NCBI GenBank assembly: GCA_038226665.1
Contig: JBBRQI010000006.1
Span: forward strand, 1 to 64,000
DNA from: SZAS-103 sp038226665
GTDB lineage: Bacteria > Pseudomonadota > Gammaproteobacteria > Xanthomonadales > Xanthomonadaceae
Direction: 5' to 3'
Length of the DNA stretch: 64,000 nucleotides
The notes under the pieces were generated by a model. That model was not told where the DNA came from and did no database searches. It saw only the letters and a program-made list of their open reading frames with translations. The translations under genes and the position numbers were made by a program. How positions within the stretch are numbered: the stretch's first letter is position 1; each line of letters opens with the position of its first letter. Shown one piece after another: positions 17,399-25,503 of this stretch.

Positions 17399-18057
17399 AC
17401 GCATTGCGCCACGACCCTCTTCGCAAATTCAGCCGCATCGATCGCCTGCTGATCGCAGCCGAACACGCGTTGACAAGCACGCTGATCGCGCAGCCCGCCG
17501 CGCGCACCCAGAATCCCGCCACGAACGTGCCGGAAGCCGAACTCGATGCTTCGCAGCGCACGCATGCCGCAGGATTGATGCGTGTGAACCACGTCGGAGA
17601 GGTCTGCGCGCAGGCGCTGTATTTCGGGCAGGCCGCGGTCGCGCGCGATCCGGCGACGCGCACGCAACTGCTTGCCGCCGCTGCCGAGGAAACCGATCAC
17701 CTTGCGTGGTGCGGCGAGCGCCTGCGCGAACTCGACGCGCGGCCGAGCCTGCTCAATCCACTGTGGTATGCCGGCAGCTACGCGATCGGCGCGCTCGCGG
17801 GTCTGCGCGGCGATGGCTGGAACCTTGGATTCGTGGTCGAGACCGAACGCCAGGTCGAGGCCCATCTGGAAGAGCATCTGCAATCGCTGCCCGAAGCCGA
17901 TGCGCGCAGCCGCGCGATCGTGCAGGTGATGAAAGCAGACGAGGCGCGCCACGCCGACCATGCACAGGAAGCCGGTGCACGCGCGCTGCCGTCATCGATC
18001 CGGCAAGTGATGCGTGCGGCGAGCGCGTTGATGAAAGCTGTCGCCTATCGCATCTAG
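17395..18057 (+). CDS. coq7: Coq7-type demethoxyubiquinone hydroxylase
   Basis: 220 residues from the ATG at 17395, overlapping the upstream stop by 4 bp. A four-helix diiron protein: MRVNHVGEVCAQALYFGQ supplies the first Glu, AAEETDHLAW the EExxH motif, ETERQVEAHLEEHL and KADEARHADHA the second Glu and ExxH. Coq7 hydroxylates the C6 position of the demethoxyquinol in ubiquinone biosynthesis and replaces the flavoprotein UbiF in many proteobacteria. Peripheral inner-membrane enzyme. Translational coupling to a quinone-reducing Fe-S protein is unusual but plausible. Confidence 0.93.
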   Translation: MNALRHDPLRKFSRIDRLLIAAEHALTSTLIAQPAARTQNPATNVPEAELDASQRTHAAGLMRVNHVGEVCAQALYFGQAAVARDPATRTQLLAAAAEETDHLAWCGERLRELDARPSLLNPLWYAGSYAIGALAGLRGDGWNLGFVVETERQVEAHLEEHLQSLPEADARSRAIVQVMKADEARHADHAQEAGARALPSSIRQVMRAASALMKAVAYRI

Positions 18058-18126
18058 CGTGAGGGTGCGTTCGCTCTTGGTTCGTCATTGATGGACGGCA
18101 AACGAATCTGTCGGCTTCCAGTCAAA

Positions 18127-18153
18127 AAGAAGCCGGCACGAGGCCGGCTTCTT
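18127..18153 (-). terminator. Terminator of the M13 peptidase gene, possibly bidirectional
   Basis: A perfect 11-bp stem AAGAAGCCGGC/GCCGGCTTCTT with a 5-base loop. On the minus strand it runs into a T-rich tail (five T), ending the peptidase transcript. On the plus strand the tail is weak, so coq7 termination there is less certain. It lies between convergent genes. Confidence 0.85.
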
Positions 18154-18174
18154 CGTTCCACTGACACCACCAAC

Positions 18175-20202
18175 TCACCAAATGATGACGCGCTTGTCCG
18201 GGGCGATGTACATCTTGTCGCCGGGCTTGACGTCGAATGCTTCATAGAAACCAGGTTGGTTCACGATCGCGCCCAGCACGCGATCCACCGGGATCGAATG
18301 CGGGTCGGACTTGATCTGCTCGATCATCGCGTTGTCGCGTTGCTTCTCGCGGAATGCCTGCGCAAAGCCGGCATAGAAACGCTGCTCGCCGGTCATGCCA
18401 TCGATCACCGGGGCCGGTTTGCCGCCGAGCGAAATCTTGTACGCCTTGTACGCGATCGCAACGCCGGAGTTGTCGGCGATGTTCTCGCCGAGCGTGAGTT
18501 CGCCGTTGATGTGGTAACCCTTGACCGGCTCGAACGCCGAGTATTCGGCGACCAGCGCCTTGGTCTTGGCCGCGAACGCGTCGTGATCGGCCTTCGTCCA
18601 CCAGTCGTGCAGGTTGCCGGTGCCATCGTATTGCGAACCCTGGTCGTCGAAGCCGTGGCTGATTTCGTGACCGATCACTGCGCCGATCGCGCCGTAATTC
18701 GCCGCGTCGTCGGCCTTGGGATCGAAGAATGGCGGCTGCAGGATCGCGGCCGGGAACACGATCTCGTTGAGTTCCGGGTTGTAGTAGGCGTTGACCGTTT
18801 GCGGCGTCATGCCCCATTCGGCGCGATCGATCGGCTTGCCGAGCTTGTTGATGTTGCGTTGGTATTCAAACTCGTTCGCGCGCTCGACATTGCCGAGCAG
18901 GTCGTTGCGATCGATCTTGAGCGCGGAATAATCGCGCCACTTGTCGGGATAGCCGAGCTTGAGCATGTACTGCGACAGTTTCGCGAGTGCCTGCTGCTTG
19001 GTGTCCGGGCTCATCCAGTCCAGCGTGCCGATGCTCTGCTTGTAGGCGGCGAGCAGGTTCTGCACGAGCTGGGTGACGCGCGCCTTGCTCTCGGCCGGGA
19101 AATAGCGGGTGACGTAGACCTGCCCCAACTGCTCGCCCATGCTGGCTTCGACGACGCGCACGCCGCGCTTCCAGCGCGCGCGATTCTGCGGCGTGCCGCG
19201 CAGGGCCGTTCCGTAAAACGCGAAGTTCTCGTCGACGAAGGCCTTGTTGAGGTATGGCGCCGATGCGTGCAGCAGGTGCCAACGGAAGTACGTCTTCCAC
19301 ACCGGCAGCGGTGTGCTCTTGATCAGTTCGGCCATGCCCTTGAAGTAGCTCGGCTGGCTAATGTTGACGTAATCGACCTTGCCGGTGACGTGCGAATCGG
19401 CGAGCAGGGTTTTCCAATCGAAGCCCGGCGCGACCGCATCGAGATCGGTGATCATGGTCTTGTTGTAGCCCTTGATCGGATCGCGGTTCTCGACCTTGGT
19501 CCACTGCACCTTCGCCAGCGATGTTTCCAGCGCGAGTACGGCGGCCGCGTCGGACTTCGCGTTGGCGTCTCCCGACAGTTTCAACATGCGCTCGACGTGG
19601 CCCAGGTACTGCTCGCGGATGCCCTTGAGCTTGGCGTCGTCGTCCTTGAGGTAGTAGTCGCGATCCGGCAGGCCCAAGCCGCTCTGGCCGAAGTCGACCA
19701 GGTACTTGGTCGAATCCTTGTTGTCCTGGTGCACGAACCCGGCGAACGGCGCGTCCACGCCGACCATGCCGTTGTGCGCGATCTGCGCGGCGATGTCGTT
19801 GACGTTCTTGATCGCGTCGATGCGCGCGAACTCCGGCTCCAGCGGCTTGGTGCCGAGCGCTTCGAGCTTCGCCTCGTCCATGAAGCTGGCGTAGAAGTCG
19901 CCAACCTTGCGCTCGCCCTCGTTATTCGGCGTTTTTTGCGCGTTCTCGATGATACTGCGCAGGTTCTCGATCGACTTGTCGTACAGGGCGTCGAAGGAGC
20001 CGTATCCGGACTTGTCGGCGGGAATTTCGGTCGTCGCCAGCCAATGGCCGTTGATGTATTCGTAGAAATCGTCCTGCGCACGGATTTTCTTGTCCATGTT
20101 CGCGGGGTTGAGACCAGACGTGAGCGTGGCGGCTCCGGCCGACGATGCGGCAAACGCGGTCAGCAATCCCAGTCCAACGGCGCACACGATCAGTCGTTTC
20201 AT
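18175..20202 (-). CDS. M13-family zinc metallopeptidase (neprilysin/PepO-like), secreted
   Basis: 675 residues from the ATG at 20202. A signal peptide with AGA-A type cleavage (about residue 24) precedes the M13 N-domain starting NMDKKIRAQDDFYEYINGHW. The zinc site is VIGHEISHGFDDQGSQYD (HExxH) with the third ligand in GENIADNSG. NAYYNPELNEIVFPAAILQP is the substrate-binding stretch, and the protein ends with the family's terminal ...KRVIIW. It is predicted to cut short peptides in the periplasm or outside. Monocistronic with its own terminator. Confidence 0.95.
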   Translation of the reverse strand: MKRLIVCAVGLGLLTAFAASSAGAATLTSGLNPANMDKKIRAQDDFYEYINGHWLATTEIPADKSGYGSFDALYDKSIENLRSIIENAQKTPNNEGERKVGDFYASFMDEAKLEALGTKPLEPEFARIDAIKNVNDIAAQIAHNGMVGVDAPFAGFVHQDNKDSTKYLVDFGQSGLGLPDRDYYLKDDDAKLKGIREQYLGHVERMLKLSGDANAKSDAAAVLALETSLAKVQWTKVENRDPIKGYNKTMITDLDAVAPGFDWKTLLADSHVTGKVDYVNISQPSYFKGMAELIKSTPLPVWKTYFRWHLLHASAPYLNKAFVDENFAFYGTALRGTPQNRARWKRGVRVVEASMGEQLGQVYVTRYFPAESKARVTQLVQNLLAAYKQSIGTLDWMSPDTKQQALAKLSQYMLKLGYPDKWRDYSALKIDRNDLLGNVERANEFEYQRNINKLGKPIDRAEWGMTPQTVNAYYNPELNEIVFPAAILQPPFFDPKADDAANYGAIGAVIGHEISHGFDDQGSQYDGTGNLHDWWTKADHDAFAAKTKALVAEYSAFEPVKGYHINGELTLGENIADNSGVAIAYKAYKISLGGKPAPVIDGMTGEQRFYAGFAQAFREKQRDNAMIEQIKSDPHSIPVDRVLGAIVNQPGFYEAFDVKPGDKMYIAPDKRVIIW

Positions 20203-20380
20203 GCGGTTTCCTCGATGGTTGTGGTGCGAACGAGCACAGACGGATGCGGTGCGGGCCGCGGCAGTCGGCACGCTAACACTTTGGCCGCCAATTGCATGGG
20301 CCATTGGTCACTGGAGACGATGGGTGGCAGCGACGCCAGACATATGAGGCGTCAATCGATGCGACCTCAATCAACGCGCT

Positions 20381-21202
20381 TCAATCGACCAGGTTGCGGC
20401 CATGAAAGAGCTCTTCGATCTCGCGCTTGAGCTGCGCCTCGATGCGCAGGCGTTCCTTGAACGAAAGGTTCTTGGCCTTTTCCTCGAAAAGATAGGTGTC
20501 CAGGTCGAACTCTTTCACGTGCATCTTGGTGTGGAAGAGGTTCTCCTGGTACACGTTCACGTCGATCATCTCGTAGTGCGAGCGGTTCGCCTTCGACAGG
20601 AAATCCTGGATCGAGTTGATCTTGTGGTCGATGTAGTGCTTCCTGCCCTTGATGTCGCGGGTGAAGCCACGCACGCGGTAATCGGTCACCACGATGTCCG
20701 ACTCGAACTGTTCGATCAGGTAGTTCAGCGCCTTCAGCGGCGAGATCACCCCGCAGGTCGCCACGTCGATGTCGGCGCGGAAGGTCGCGATGCCGTTGTG
20801 CGGATGGGTTTCCGGATAGGTGTGGACGGTGATGTGGCTCTTGTCGAGGTGCGCGACGACGCTGGCCTCGCCGGTATAGTCGAGCATCGCGCTGCTGAGC
20901 GCCTCGCGGCCGACGTCCTTGCGGTCGATGACCGGCTCCTCGGAAATCAGGATCGTGACCGACGCGCCCTGCGGATCGTAGTCTTGGCGCGCGACGTTGA
21001 GGATGTTCGCGCCGATGATGTCGGCCACGTCAGTGAGGATCTGGGTCAGCCGGTCGGCGTTGTAGACCTCGTCGATGTATTCGATATAGCGATCGCGCTG
21101 TTCGTCGCTGACCGCATAACACAGGTCGTAGATGTTGAAGCTCAACGACTTGGTGAGGTTGTTGAACCCCTGGAGCTTCAGGCGCGGCAGCGGCTTGACC
21201 AC
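20381..21202 (-). CDS. speD: S-adenosylmethionine decarboxylase, proenzyme
   Basis: 273 residues, using a GTG start at 21202 with GGAG six bases upstream; no ATG gives the conserved N-terminus KLQGFNNLTKSLSFNIYDL. The self-cleavage site that makes the pyruvoyl group is in HLDKSHITVHTYPE, before the Ser. It supplies decarboxylated SAM for spermidine synthesis. The class is the E. coli type (264 residues). It diverges from the clp gene, an arrangement I recall from Xanthomonas. speE is not in the window. Confidence 0.96.
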   Translation of the reverse strand: MVKPLPRLKLQGFNNLTKSLSFNIYDLCYAVSDEQRDRYIEYIDEVYNADRLTQILTDVADIIGANILNVARQDYDPQGASVTILISEEPVIDRKDVGREALSSAMLDYTGEASVVAHLDKSHITVHTYPETHPHNGIATFRADIDVATCGVISPLKALNYLIEQFESDIVVTDYRVRGFTRDIKGRKHYIDHKINSIQDFLSKANRSHYEMIDVNVYQENLFHTKMHVKEFDLDTYLFEEKAKNLSFKERLRIEAQLKREIEELFHGRNLVD

Positions 21203-21396
21203 GGGGGTCTCCAAACGGAAATGCAGGCCGGCGATTATCGGCCAAAGCCGCCAGCATGCAAACCCACGCGCCCTGCTCCTGAAGCAATGCACGGCCACCG
21301 TGTTGCCTTACCCATAGGGAAATACACGGCCACGCGTTGCCCTGCGCGCCGACACGGCCTAAGCTTTGGCCCATTCAGGGGCGAAATGACGATCCG

Positions 21397-22101
21397 ATGA
21401 CCATGTCCAAAGTCTCTACACTCATGCCGCATCCGCTGCTGCGGCCGTTGATTTCACCGGAGCTCGCGCCCGATGCGGCGACGATGGAACATTTCCTCGG
21501 CTACTGCCATCGCCACCGCTACCCGAACCGCACCGACGTGTTTCGCCCCGGCGACAACGCGGACACCCTGCACTACGTGGTCAGCGGTACCTTGTCGATC
21601 ATCAGCGAGGAAGCCGACGGCCGCGAGTTGGTGCTGTCCTACCTCAACGCCGGCGACTTCATCGGCGAGCTGGGCCTGTTCGTGAAAACCGAGCGCCGCG
21701 AGGTGCTGTTGCGCACGCGCAGCCCGGTCGAACTAGCAGAGATCAGCTACGAGCGCCTGCTCGCGCTGTTCCACGGCCCGCTAGCAACCGATTGCCCGCG
21801 CCTGCTGTACGCGATCGCGTCTCAGCTTGCGAAGCGTTTGCTGGAAACCAGCCGCAAGGCGAGCCGCCTCGCCTTCATGGACGTCAGCGGGCGCATCCTG
21901 CGCACCTTGCTCGACCTGTGCGAGGAACCCGAAGCGCTGAGCCATCCCGACGGCACTCAGATCCGCGTGTCGCGACAGGAACTCGCGCGCATCGCCGGTT
22001 GCTCGCGCGAGATGGCCGGCCGCGTGCTCAAGCAGATGCAGATCGACGGCCTGCTGCACGCACGCGGGAAGACCGTCGTGGTGTACAGCGCGGCGAAGTG
22101 A
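21397..22101 (+). CDS. clp: Clp-type CRP/FNR transcription regulator
   Basis: 234 residues. Cyclic-nucleotide-binding fold with GDNADTLHYVVSGTLSII and GDFIGELGLFVKTERREVLLRTRSPVE, then a winged helix with RVSRQELARIAGCSREMAGRVLKQM. In the phosphate-binding cassette the Arg is kept but the next residue is Glu (RRE) where E. coli CRP has Ser. Xanthomonas Clp has the same change and responds to c-di-GMP rather than cAMP. Expected role: global regulator of exoproducts and motility, released from DNA by c-di-GMP. A second ATG two codons later (21403) could be the start. Confidence 0.92.
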   Translation: MTMSKVSTLMPHPLLRPLISPELAPDAATMEHFLGYCHRHRYPNRTDVFRPGDNADTLHYVVSGTLSIISEEADGRELVLSYLNAGDFIGELGLFVKTERREVLLRTRSPVELAEISYERLLALFHGPLATDCPRLLYAIASQLAKRLLETSRKASRLAFMDVSGRILRTLLDLCEEPEALSHPDGTQIRVSRQELARIAGCSREMAGRVLKQMQIDGLLHARGKTVVVYSAAK

Positions 22102-22595
22102 CGCGCGTCGTGGCGACAGCCGCGTCGTCAGCATGCACATGGAGCGCATGACGCAGTCCTTGCATCCCGAACCGCGATGGGCAGCGCGATGACGCGCGTG
22201 CACATGGCGATGTCCCACCGCCGAGATCGCATTGCTGATCACCTTGCTCGGGTATCGGTGCACGCCCGACGAGCACGAAACAACTTTCGTCACGCTTTTA
22301 TCGCCGCACGCGGAGCGATCAATTTTTTCGACACGCATGCGGCGGATAACACGAGTGATGCCAGTCGACTTCGATGCCGGGCGCTCGACAATTTCATTGC
22401 CACATTGCGAGCAGGCAACTTGACCACTGCGGACACGCCACGCACGATGAAACTTGTCGCCCCGGATAAGGCTTATGTCTGTATTTTGGCGGCGCAAACG
22501 AGCGTCTCCGCGGTACGCGATCGAGATAGCCATTCATTGAGAGTACCGTTGTGCCTGCGACAGTTCGTCGCGCCGAAGAATTGAAAGGAGCACCT
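22102..22595. other. Intergenic ~490 bp upstream of the cassette-like gene
   Basis: No supported gene on either strand. The left part has runs of A/T (around 22310-22330) and looks less GC-rich than the flanks. I searched it for a second attC or an attI-type GTTRRRY core that would mark the upstream cassette boundary and found no convincing one. It presumably holds the promoter of the SnoaL-like gene. Confidence 0.4.
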
Positions 22596-22967
22596 GTGAA
22601 GACCATGGAGATTGCCAGGAAGCTCGCCGATCTTTGCCGACAAGGCAAGAACGCAGAAGCGCTGGACACATTGTTTGCTGCCGACGTGGTCAGCGTCGAG
22701 GCTGGAGCGCCTCATGGAATGGAACGCGAAGCGAAAGGGCTTGCCGCCGTCAAGGCAAAGGGTGAGTGGTGGCGAGCCAATCACGAAATTCACTCTGCTT
22801 CGGTCACCGGCCCCTGGCCGCATGACGACAAGTTCGTGGTGGGGTTTCAGTACGACGTCACGAACAAGCCGAGCGGCAACAGGATGAAGATGGACGAAGT
22901 AGGTTTGTACTACGTACGGGATGGGAAGATCGTCCGCGAAGAGTTCTTCTACGACATGGGCATGTAG
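22596..22967 (+). CDS. SnoaL/NTF2-like small protein, probable integron cassette gene
   Basis: 123 residues from a GTG start at 22596 with AAAGGAG five bases upstream; an ATG three codons later is possible. It has the NTF2-like pattern: an N-terminal helix ending LADLCRQGKNAEALDTLFAAD, a central WW pair (KGEWWRANHEIHS), then antiparallel strands ending GLYYVRDGKIVREEFFYD. Such proteins are frequent in integron cassettes, and an attC-like site begins 25 bp after the stop. Ligand or enzymatic role unknown; many relatives are small-molecule binding folds. Confidence 0.82.
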   Translation: MKTMEIARKLADLCRQGKNAEALDTLFAADVVSVEAGAPHGMEREAKGLAAVKAKGEWWRANHEIHSASVTGPWPHDDKFVVGFQYDVTNKPSGNRMKMDEVGLYYVRDGKIVREEFFYDMGM

Positions 22968-22992
22968 GGCTTGGCGTACCCAACGTAGCGAC

Positions 22993-23070
22993 GCCTAACC
23001 CTTTCATCGAGCGGACATCCAACATCGAGCTTCGCTTGCTGTCGGATGCCGCTCATGCCCAATGTTCGGC
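22993..23070 (+). other. attC-like integron recombination site
   Basis: 78 bp bounded by GCCTAAC (22993-22999, fits RYYYAAC) and GTTCGGC (23064-23070, near GTTRRRY with one mismatch). Inside is an imperfect inverted repeat: GAGCGGACATCCAACA on the left pairs with TGTCGGATGCCGCTC on the right, with an unpaired extra A of the extrahelical kind typical of attC. The position just downstream of a short promoterless-looking gene is the standard cassette layout. No integrase gene is in the window, so it would be a single isolated site. Confidence 0.65.
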
Positions 23071-23112
23071 GGCATAAGGCTGATTCAACCAACGACGGAA
23101 GCGGAAGTTGAG

Positions 23113-24237
23113 ATGACGATTGACGTCCTCGATGCACTTGCGCGGCTCATCGAGCTGGAGCGCGACGCGCTGCTCACCCGGTGGCGCGGACTGGTGCGGG
23201 AACTCCCCGCAGCGCGGGATCTCGATACGCCGACATTGATCGACCACATTCCCTATCTCCTCGCAGAACTTGCCGCAGCCCTCCGATCGAGGTCAGACGA
23301 GACGATCGCGCAGGCTGTTCTCGACGGCAGTCCGCCCGCACACGGCATTCAACGGGTCAAGGACGGCTTCGACATCGAGGAAGTCGTCGCGGAGTACAAC
23401 ATCCTGCGCGGCTGCATACACGACCTGGCAGACAGGAACGGTCTGAATCTGCAAGGTCGTCCGTTCCACATCCTGAATCGCGTCCTGGATTCGGCGATCG
23501 GTTCGGCCGTGCAGTCGTTCGCGACCCGGAAGGCACTTGAGGTCCAACACCGCCGGGAGGACTACCTGGCGTTCGTGGCCCATGACCTGCGCACTCCCCT
23601 AAATGCCATTTCGCTTTCCGCGCGATTGCTGGAGATGATCCTTTCCCGGGACCGTAGCGATACGCCGCAGTCGGCCCAGATGTTGAAGGTGCTCAGTCGG
23701 AACGTTCAACACCTTGAGGCATTGGTAAGCAAGGTGATCGAGGAAAATACGAACCTCGAAACCGAGGTGGGGATCAAGCTGGAGTGCCGGGAGTTCGACC
23801 TGTGGCCGCTGGTCGAGGCCCTCATTCACGACATCCACCCCGTCGCCGGCACATCCAGCACGCGACTGGCGAATTCCGTGCCCGAGGATCTCGTCGTCTA
23901 CGCCGACGCCAGTTTACTGCGGCGGGTTTTCCAGAACTTGATCGCGAACGCGATCTCCTACACGCCGCGCGGAGAGGTCGTCATCGGCGCGCGGCATTCG
24001 GATGACGGAGGTGCCGTCGAGTGTTTCGTCCGCGACAACGGTGCGGGGTTACCCTCGGACCGCTGCAGTAGCGTGTTCGACAAGTACGAATCGGATCCGG
24101 ACAAGGAGGGCGGGCTGGGGCTCGGACTTGCCATCGTCAAGACGTTCGTCGAGGCACATGGCGGGGCCGTGACTGTGGAGAGCGCGCTGGGTGTCGGCTC
24201 GACATTTCGGTTTACGCTTCCCGGACGACGTCTTTGA
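23113..24237 (+). CDS. Cytoplasmic sensor histidine kinase
   Basis: 374 residues from the ATG at 23113 with GGAAG upstream. No membrane segment. Residues ~1-150 are a helical sensor resembling the RsbRD-type N-terminal domain. A HisKA dimerisation helix carries FVAHDLRTPLNAISLSARLLE with the phospho-accepting His, followed by a HATPase: N box RVFQNLIANAISYTPRG, G1 DNGAGLP, G2 GLGLGLAIVK. No response regulator is adjacent, so it is an orphan kinase. It starts 42 bp after the attC-like site and could belong to the same accessory insertion between clp and trpC. Confidence 0.85.
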   Translation: MTIDVLDALARLIELERDALLTRWRGLVRELPAARDLDTPTLIDHIPYLLAELAAALRSRSDETIAQAVLDGSPPAHGIQRVKDGFDIEEVVAEYNILRGCIHDLADRNGLNLQGRPFHILNRVLDSAIGSAVQSFATRKALEVQHRREDYLAFVAHDLRTPLNAISLSARLLEMILSRDRSDTPQSAQMLKVLSRNVQHLEALVSKVIEENTNLETEVGIKLECREFDLWPLVEALIHDIHPVAGTSSTRLANSVPEDLVVYADASLLRRVFQNLIANAISYTPRGEVVIGARHSDDGGAVECFVRDNGAGLPSDRCSSVFDKYESDPDKEGGLGLGLAIVKTFVEAHGGAVTVESALGVGSTFRFTLPGRRL

Positions 24238-24336
24238 CATACCGCCGAATCAGCCGCCGAAGCAGACGGCCGCAGCTTTGTCGGTTTCCGGGATTTGATA
24301 GCTCACTCGGGCGACGGCCGCTGCTGAGCCTGGTCG

Positions 24337-25128
24337 TCAAGCAGCAAACAACCGCCGCAATTCCGCGCCGGGGTCGTCCGCGCGCATGCACGTCTCGCCC
24401 ACCAGGAACGTATGCACGCCCGCCGTACGCATGCGCGCGACATCGAAGGTCGTGACGATGCCGCTTTCCGTGACCAGCACGCGATCAGACGGCACGCGTT
24501 CTCGCAAAGCGAGCGTGGTGTCCAGCGACACATCGAACGTGCGCAGGTTGCGGTTATTGATGCCGATCAGTCGTGACGGAATGCCCAGCGCTCTTTCGAG
24601 TTCTTCGGCGTCATGCACTTCAACCAGCACATCCAGATCGAGTTCCGCCGCGAGCGCCGACAGTTCCAGCAACGTCGCATCATCGAGCGCAGCGACGATC
24701 AGCAAAATGCAGTCCGCGCCCAGCACGCGCGCTTCGTACAGCTGGTACGGATCGATCACGAAATCCTTGCGCAGCACCGGCAATGAACATGCCGCGCGCG
24801 CCTGTTGCAGGTACGCATCCGCGCCCTGGAAAAAATCGATGTCGGTCAGCACGGACAGGCACGTTGCGCCGCCAGCTTCGTAGCTGCGCGCGATCGCGGC
24901 CGGATCGAAGTCCGCGCGGATCACGCCCTTGCTCGGGCTGGCTTTCTTGATCTCGGCGATCACCGCGGCATTGCCGCGCGCGATGGCCGCTTCGATCGCA
25001 TCGGCGAAGCCGCGCGTTTCCGGCAGGTCGGCGCAGCGCGCACGCAATTCCTGCTGCGATGCGCGTGCGGAACGTTCGCGGATTTCCTCGGCCTTGCGCG
25101 CGAGGATGCGCTGCAAAATGTCGGTCAT
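24337..25128 (-). CDS. trpC: Indole-3-glycerol phosphate synthase
   Basis: 263 residues from the ATG at 25128. TIM-barrel enzyme of tryptophan biosynthesis that closes CdRP to indole-3-glycerol phosphate. Conserved segments include AEIKKASPSKGVIR, LPVLRKDFVIDPYQ, LVEVHDAEELERA, GINNRNLRTF and VTESGI. Monofunctional (no TrpF fusion). The start overlaps the upstream monooxygenase-like gene by one base (TGATG), so it is translated in the trpG-trpD-ABM-trpC operon. Confidence 0.97.
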   Translation of the reverse strand: MTDILQRILARKAEEIRERSARASQQELRARCADLPETRGFADAIEAAIARGNAAVIAEIKKASPSKGVIRADFDPAAIARSYEAGGATCLSVLTDIDFFQGADAYLQQARAACSLPVLRKDFVIDPYQLYEARVLGADCILLIVAALDDATLLELSALAAELDLDVLVEVHDAEELERALGIPSRLIGINNRNLRTFDVSLDTTLALRERVPSDRVLVTESGIVTTFDVARMRTAGVHTFLVGETCMRADDPGAELRRLFAA

Positions 25129-25472
25129 CAGCGCTCTGCGCGCGGCCCGGCGTAGGCGCGTTCGACCTTGGCGACGCGCACTTCGAAATGTTCGTACCAC
25201 TCAAGCCGGCCGCGCTTGCGCACTTCCTCGTGGTCGACATTGCGCTTCCATGCGGCGATAGCGGTTTCGTTTTCCCAGTAGCTGACGGTAATGCCGATAC
25301 CGTCGGCGCCGCGTACCGATTCCACGCCGAGGAATCCGGGTTGTTGCGCGGCCATTTCCATCATGCGATCGGCGGCCTCTTCGTAGGCGGCGATGTCGAT
25401 GATCCTGCGCTGCGAGGAAAAGATCACCGCGTAATACGGCGGATCGGGAGTGTTGGCGAGTCCAGTGATCAT
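25128..25472 (-). CDS. Antibiotic-biosynthesis-monooxygenase (ABM) domain protein
   Basis: 114 residues from the ATG at 25472. A ferredoxin-like ABM fold: YYAVIFSSQR, then the helix YEEAADRMMEMAAQQPGFLGVESVRGADGIGITVSYWENETAIAAWKRN, close to the heme-degrading/quinol-monooxygenase type family. The role in this place is unknown. It sits between trpD and trpC, coupled to trpC by a one-base overlap, so it is co-expressed with tryptophan synthesis. It could protect against an oxidised intermediate or simply be a hitchhiker. Confidence 0.85.
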   Translation of the reverse strand: MITGLANTPDPPYYAVIFSSQRRIIDIAAYEEAADRMMEMAAQQPGFLGVESVRGADGIGITVSYWENETAIAAWKRNVDHEEVRKRGRLEWYEHFEVRVAKVERAYAGPRAER

Positions 25473-25503
25473 GATGCCTGCCTGTCGGTCTGATGCAGTG
25501 TCT

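Noticed and set aside
18088..20430. A 780-codon plus-strand frame opposite the M13 peptidase
   Set aside because: Composition (Val/Asp/Arg/His rich) and exact opposition to a well-supported gene show it is an antisense shadow.
21781..22584. Long reading frames on both strands overlapping the clp end and the following gap
   Set aside because: They are antisense or out-of-frame shadows with Arg/Ala-rich composition and no domain.
22540..22600. Second attC core upstream of the SnoaL-like gene
   Set aside because: Only GTTGTGC was found, which does not fit GTTRRRY and has no partner inverted repeat.
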